A DNA stretch of 58,121 nucleotides from Bacteroidales bacterium (GTDB lineage Bacteria > Bacteroidota > Bacteroidia > Bacteroidales > UBA1715): the NCBI GenBank assembly GCA_017642535.1, contig JAGCOW010000010.1, positions 1 to 58,121 of the forward strand. The letters are read 5' to 3'. The notes under the pieces are model-generated. The model was not told where the DNA came from. It made no database searches and saw only the letters and a list, made by a program, of their open reading frames with translations. Shown one piece after another: positions 54,271 through 58,121 of the stretch (its first letter is position 1; the number at the start of each line of letters is the position of its first letter). Made by a program: the position numbers and the translations under genes.

Positions 54271-54648
54271 ATGGCAAGAATAGCAGGTATAGATTTACCA
54301 AAGAACAAAAGAGGTGAGATAGCGTTGACGTATATCTACGGTATCGGAAGAACAACTGCTGCAAAGATTTTGGATAAGGCAGGCATTGACAGAGGTATCA
54401 AAGTACAAGATTGGACTGATGATCAAGAAACTGCAATCCGTAACATTATTGCAGACGAATTGAAAGTAGAAGGTGAATTACGTTCTGAAGTTCAAATGAA
54501 CATCAAACGCTTGATGGATATCGGATGCTATAGAGGAATCCGTCACCGTTTAGGTCTTCCTGTTCGTGGACAATCTACGAAAAACAACGCAAGAACAAGA
54601 AAAGGTAAGAAAAAAACTGTTGCAAATAAGAAAAAAGCAACTAAATAA
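54271..54648 (+). CDS. rpsM: 30S ribosomal protein uS13
   Basis: A 125-residue uS13 with 'R-I-A-G-I-D-L-P' (3-10), 'I-Y-G-I-G-R-T' (about 23-29) and the basic tail '[14 protein letters not shown]' (about 99-112) that touches the P-site tRNA. First gene of the alpha section. Confidence 0.97.
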   Translation: MARIAGIDLPKNKRGEIALTYIYGIGRTTAAKILDKAGIDRGIKVQDWTDDQETAIRNIIADELKVEGELRSEVQMNIKRLMDIGCYRGIRHRLGLPVRGQSTKNNARTRKGKKKTVANKKKATK

Positions 54649-54658
54649 TTGATACGGT

Positions 54659-55045
54659 ATGGCTAAAAAGACAAAGTCTGTAAAAAAAGTTGTAAAAGTA
54701 GAAGCGGCTGGGCAAGCCCACATTCACGCTTCTTTCAACAACATTATTGTTACGATCACAAATGCAGAAGGTCAAGTAATCTCATGGTCTTCATCTGGTC
54801 GTAAAGGATTCCGTGGATCAAAAAAGAACACTCCTTATGCTGCTCAAGTAGCTGCACAAGACTGTGCGAAAGAAGCATTCGATTTAGGATTGCGTAGAGT
54901 GAAGGTTTTTGTGAAAGGTCCTGGTGCTGGTAGAGAATCGGCAATTCGTACAATCCACAATGCTGGGATTGAAGTAACAGAAATCATTGATGTTACTCCA
55001 TTGCCACATAATGGTTGTCGCCCACCTAAAAGAAGAAGAGTATAA
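54659..55045 (+). CDS. rpsK: 30S ribosomal protein uS11
   Basis: A 128-residue uS11 with '[15 protein letters not shown]' (about 20-34) and the C-terminal '[13 protein letters not shown]'. In the platform next to S21 and the anti-Shine-Dalgarno. 10 nt after rpsM. Confidence 0.97.
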   Translation: MAKKTKSVKKVVKVEAAGQAHIHASFNNIIVTITNAEGQVISWSSSGRKGFRGSKKNTPYAAQVAAQDCAKEAFDLGLRRVKVFVKGPGAGRESAIRTIHNAGIEVTEIIDVTPLPHNGCRPPKRRRV

Positions 55046-55066
55046 TATTTAATTGATTGTAAAGAG

Positions 55067-55675
55067 ATGGCAAGATATACAGGATCAACATCAAAAGTTG
55101 CACGTAGATTTGGTGAACCTATTTTCGGTTCAGATAACGCTCTACAAAGAAAGAATTATGCTCCTGGTCAGCATGGTCCTTCAAAAAGAAGAGGTAAAAA
55201 AACAGAATATGGCGTTCAGTTGCAAGAAAAGCAAAAAGCAAAATACACGTATGGAGTATTGGAACGTCAGTTCTCTAACCTTTTCGCTGAAGCAGAAAGA
55301 AGACCAGGTATTACCGGTGAAATTTTAATCCAATTGCTAGAACAACGTCTTGACAACGTAGTGTTCCGTATGGGTATCGCTCCGTCACGTCGTGCAGCTC
55401 GTCAGTTGGTTAACCATGGTCATATTATGGTTGACGGAAAAGTGGTAAACATCCCTTCTTTCTCTGTTAAACCAGGTATGGTTATCGCTGTGAGACCAAA
55501 GTCTAAATCTTTGGAAGTAATAGCAAGTTCATTAAGCACGAATTCTGTTAGTAAATATGCGTGGTTGGAATTTGACAAGGCAGAAATGCAAGGTAAATTC
55601 CTTAACGTTCCTGACAGAACCGAAGTTCCAGAAAACATCAAGGAACAATTAATCGTTGAACTTTATTCTAAATAA
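55067..55675 (+). CDS. rpsD: 30S ribosomal protein uS4
   Basis: A 202-residue uS4 without N-terminal zinc cysteines. The S4 RNA-binding domain is at about 93-155 ('[10 protein letters not shown]' and '[11 protein letters not shown]'). It starts 16S folding and, in other bacteria, represses this operon. 21 nt after rpsK. Confidence 0.97.
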   Translation: MARYTGSTSKVARRFGEPIFGSDNALQRKNYAPGQHGPSKRRGKKTEYGVQLQEKQKAKYTYGVLERQFSNLFAEAERRPGITGEILIQLLEQRLDNVVFRMGIAPSRRAARQLVNHGHIMVDGKVVNIPSFSVKPGMVIAVRPKSKSLEVIASSLSTNSVSKYAWLEFDKAEMQGKFLNVPDRTEVPENIKEQLIVELYSK

Positions 55676-55694
55676 TAGTAAAGAGTACTTGTTT

Positions 55695-56687
55695 ATGGCA
55701 ATTTCATTTATAAAACCCGACAAAGTTATAATGCTTGAGTCGGACGACAAATTCGGAGTGTTTGAATTCCGTCCTTTGGAACCAGGATATGGTACCACAG
55801 TAGGAAATGCAATCCGCCGAGTTTTGCTCTCTGCATTGGAAGGTTATGCAGTAACAAACGTAAAAATCGAAGGTGTTGATCACGAATTCACAACAATCAA
55901 AGGTGTTGTGGAAGATGTGACGGAAATCATCTTGAACATCAAGAAAATTCGTTTCAAAAGATTGATGACTGAACAGGTACAAGGAGAGAAATTTTCTGTT
56001 ACTGTTTCTGGCAAGAATGTCTTGACAGCAGGCGATTTGAATGCTTTTATGACTAATTTCCAAGTTTTGAATCCTGAACAAGTTCTTTGTAATATGGATC
56101 CTTCAATCAAGTTGACGATTGATTTCTGGATTGGAAAAGGTCGTGGATATGTTCCTGGAGAAGAAAATACTCCGTTGGAAGGTGATTTCGGAATCATTCA
56201 AGTTGATTCTATCTTCACTCCGATAGTAAATGTGAAATTCTTCACAGAAAACTATCGTGTGGAACAAAAGACCGACTATGAGAAACTTGTCTTGGAAATC
56301 AAGACTGACGGTTCAATCCATCCGAAAGAAGCATTGAAGGAAGCAGCTCGCGTTTTGATTCAACATTTCATGTTATTTACTGACGAAAAAATCGTTGTTG
56401 ATGACGAAAAACAAGCAGATAACGAAGAATTTGACGAAGAAGTTTTGAGAATGCGTCAAATGTTGAAGCAAAAACTCGTTGACATGGATTTGTCAGTACG
56501 TGCATTGAACTGCTTGAAGGCAGCAGATGTAGAAACATTGGGCGAATTAGTTCAATACAACAAAAACGATTTGCTTAAATTTAGAAATTTTGGTAAGAAA
56601 TCTTTAACAGAGTTGGATGAATTGCTTGAAAGTTTGAATCTAACATTTGGTATGGATATTTCAAAGTACAAATTGGATAAAGAATAG
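55695..56687 (+). CDS. rpoA: DNA-directed RNA polymerase subunit alpha
   Basis: A 330-residue alpha subunit: the N-terminal assembly domain (about 1-235; '[19 protein letters not shown]') and the C-terminal DNA/activator domain (about 255-325; '[18 protein letters not shown]'). ATG 55695 gives the correct N-terminus; the frame open upstream overlaps rpsD. It matches rpoB and rpoC at 7661-15834. Confidence 0.97.
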   Translation: MAISFIKPDKVIMLESDDKFGVFEFRPLEPGYGTTVGNAIRRVLLSALEGYAVTNVKIEGVDHEFTTIKGVVEDVTEIILNIKKIRFKRLMTEQVQGEKFSVTVSGKNVLTAGDLNAFMTNFQVLNPEQVLCNMDPSIKLTIDFWIGKGRGYVPGEENTPLEGDFGIIQVDSIFTPIVNVKFFTENYRVEQKTDYEKLVLEIKTDGSIHPKEALKEAARVLIQHFMLFTDEKIVVDDEKQADNEEFDEEVLRMRQMLKQKLVDMDLSVRALNCLKAADVETLGELVQYNKNDLLKFRNFGKKSLTELDELLESLNLTFGMDISKYKLDKE

Positions 56688-56693
56688 AAAGAG

Positions 56694-57206
56694 ATGAGAC
56701 ACGGAAGAAAAGTAAACCATTTAGGTAGAACGCATGAGCATAGATTGGCTATGTTGTCGAACATGGCAACTTCATTAATCATGCACAAAAGAATAAAAAC
56801 AACTGTTGCTAAGGCAAAAGCACTTCAAAAATATATCGATCCAATTATCACTCGCTCAAAAGACGACACGACTCATTCACGTCGTATCGTGTTCCGCGAC
56901 TTGCAAAACAAATATGCGGTAACAGAATTGTTCCGTGAAGTTTCTGCAAAAGTTGGCGATCGTCCAGGTGGTTATACGAGAATCATTAAATTGGGAACTC
57001 GTCTTGGTGATGCTGCAGAAATGTGCTTGATAGAATTGGTTGACTTCAACGATGTTTATACGAAGAAAGCTGCCGCTACAACAACAGAAAAGAAGAAAAC
57101 TGTTCGTAGAAGCAAGAAATCTTCTGCTAAAGCTGCTGCAAAAGATGCAGTTGTTGTTGAAGAGGCACCTGCTGCTCCAGCTACAGACGAAGCTAAAGCT
57201 GAATAG
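56694..57206 (+). CDS. rplQ: 50S ribosomal protein bL17 with Ala-rich tail
   Basis: A 170-residue bL17. The core (about 1-118) has '[13 protein letters not shown]' and '[11 protein letters not shown]' (about 43-53). The last 50 residues are Lys- then Ala/Val-rich, longer than in Escherichia coli (127 residues) but common in Bacteroidota. It closes the 17-kb ribosomal run and is followed by a terminator. Confidence 0.96.
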   Translation: MRHGRKVNHLGRTHEHRLAMLSNMATSLIMHKRIKTTVAKAKALQKYIDPIITRSKDDTTHSRRIVFRDLQNKYAVTELFREVSAKVGDRPGGYTRIIKLGTRLGDAAEMCLIELVDFNDVYTKKAAATTTEKKKTVRRSKKSSAKAAAKDAVVVEEAPAAPATDEAKAE

Positions 57207-57232
57207 TACAAAGTCAATTTTGTTTGATATTC

Positions 57233-57268
57233 AAAAAGAGAAATCTCAAAAGAGGTTTCTCTTTTTTT
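57233..57268 (+). terminator. Terminator of the ribosomal protein cluster
   Basis: A 15-bp stem (57233-57247 with 57252-57266, one T-G pair) around an AAAA loop, with an A run before and T7 at 57262-57268. It lies 27 nt after the rplQ stop. Confidence 0.92.
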
Positions 57269-57294
57269 ATTGTTCATTTGCCGATGTGTGGGGG

Positions 57295-57318
57295 AGAGAC
57301 GATTTGCACATCGTCTCT
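57295..57318. repeat. Dispersed palindromic repeat, copy C
   Basis: AGAGACGATTTG/CACATCGTCTCT, 12-bp arms with one mismatch, related to the palindromes at 31433 and 31487. It lies in the 266-bp gap between rplQ and the secreted-protein gene at 57473; the gap holds nothing else but the terminator. Confidence 0.7.
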
Positions 57319-57472
57319 GAAAATATCGCAAAAAACATTTTGGAAAAAGTTATTAACAATTCGGCAATTCTGTGTTAGTTTTTCAAAAAAAATTGTATTA
57401 TTGTGTCTCTTTTTGCTTTTGCGCAAATTGAGGTATTATAATAATGTATAAGTAACTTAAAATTAAAAGTTT

Positions 57473-58121
57473 ATGAAGAAGTTTGTATGTAGTTTGTTGT
57501 TGGTGCTTTCGGCATTGTTTTCGATGGCACAAAATTACACGTCCAACGGAGGCACATTAGAATTTACTTCCGGTGGCACTGGCAACTTTCCTTTAATAGG
57601 ATGTATCGGCGATGATTTTTCCATCACTATTGTTGATAGTGAGTCGCTAATTGCGAGTGTTACCCCTGATGACCCAAGTAATCCTACATTGACGTATGCG
57701 AACGGTAAGTTGTTTGGTAGTCTTGTAGGTACTGTGTATGGTACACAATACCAATATACGGTAAAGGATGGTGATGGAGAAGAGGCGGGTAAATTCATAC
57801 TGTTTGTAATGGAAACGCCATCTGCTTTAACAATCACCACCGAAGCAACCTCGTTTACGCTTGGGCAAAATTATATGTTCCAAGTTTCTGAGGCCATGCA
57901 AACGTATGAATGGAGTGTAACAACGTCGCAAACCGACGGATATCAATTCATGAATCAGTCTGATGCATCTTGCTCACTTTGGTTTTCAAAACAAGGTACA
58001 TATATTTTGAAATATAACGGTTCGTCAGCGGGCGGGTGTGTAGCTCCAACAGCTTCATATACTATAAATGTAACTGGTTCTCAAACTATAACTTATACGG
58101 CTTCTGATGAAACTCTTTGTA
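57473..58121 (+). CDS. Secreted surface protein, 5' part only (Ig/PKD-like)
   Basis: An open frame of at least 216 codons that runs off the right edge. It begins with a signal peptide (1-20, 'L-L-L-V-L-S-A-L-F-S-M-A-Q'), followed by Gly/Thr/Ser-rich beta segments. Residues about 120-200 ('Y-E-W-S-V...Q-G-T-Y-I-L-K-Y-N-G-S') have the pattern of an Ig-like or PKD domain, common in T9SS cargo and gliding/adhesion proteins of Bacteroidota. A C-terminal sorting domain is expected but would be outside the window. No clear promoter box was found upstream. Confidence 0.75.
   Translation, partial: MKKFVCSLLLVLSALFSMAQNYTSNGGTLEFTSGGTGNFPLIGCIGDDFSITIVDSESLIASVTPDDPSNPTLTYANGKLFGSLVGTVYGTQYQYTVKDGDGEEAGKFILFVMETPSALTITTEATSFTLGQNYMFQVSEAMQTYEWSVTTSQTDGYQFMNQSDASCSLWFSKQGTYILKYNGSSAGGCVAPTASYTINVTGSQTITYTASDETLC

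Overview
The window looks like a chromosomal segment of a Bacteroidota bacterium, most likely of the order Bacteroidales. Evidence: promoters of the TAnnTTTG type, general absence of Shine-Dalgarno sequences, secreted proteins ending in type IX secretion (T9SS) type A sorting domains, a LETM1-like protein, zinc-ligand-poor L36 and S14 paralogs, and the rpsU-xer-hpf-tuf gene order. The species cannot be told from this sequence.

Layout. (1) 1-1650: a CdiA-C-like nuclease-fold protein diverging from a helix-hairpin-helix (ComEA-like) protein. (2) 1650-15890: rpsU, a Xer recombinase, hpf, tRNA-Thr, tuf, tRNA-Trp, secE, nusG, rplK-rplA-rplJ-rplL, rpoB and rpoC, closed by a strong terminator. (3) 15890-40370: about 24 kb of accessory and housekeeping genes lying between rpoC and rpsL. 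It holds a hairpin-rich non-coding block; four secreted proteins (a subtilisin-like protease, a propeptide-only relative of it, and two unknowns), three of them ending in near-identical T9SS sorting domains; DUF3467 and rlmB; an overlapping HD-phosphodiesterase/metallo-hydrolase/HAD-phosphatase operon; a coupled pair of degenerate enzymes (glutamate-5-kinase-like and class IV aminotransferase-like); a polysaccharide flippase and a GT4/deacetylase/GT2 operon; a group of BspA-like leucine-rich-repeat proteins; an A+T-rich HNH-like gene; a dnaG that stops before the helicase-binding domain; a secreted unknown; and a LETM1-like protein. (4) 40370-57270: the str, S10, spc and alpha ribosomal-protein clusters as one uninterrupted run from rpsL to rplQ, ending in a terminator. 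(5) The right edge holds the start of a large secreted protein.

Regions 2 and 4 encode the transcription and translation core: RNA polymerase subunits, NusG, SecE/SecY, EF-Tu, EF-G, most large and small ribosomal proteins and hibernation factor HPF. Region 3 is mostly envelope- and surface-related. The observations most worth following up are the pseudoenzyme pair at 25610-27095, the protease-less propeptide protein at 16518-17369, the truncated dnaG beside an A+T-rich nuclease-like gene, the upstream block shared by dnaG and two LRR genes, and the perfect Shine-Dalgarno sequence in front of rpsU.
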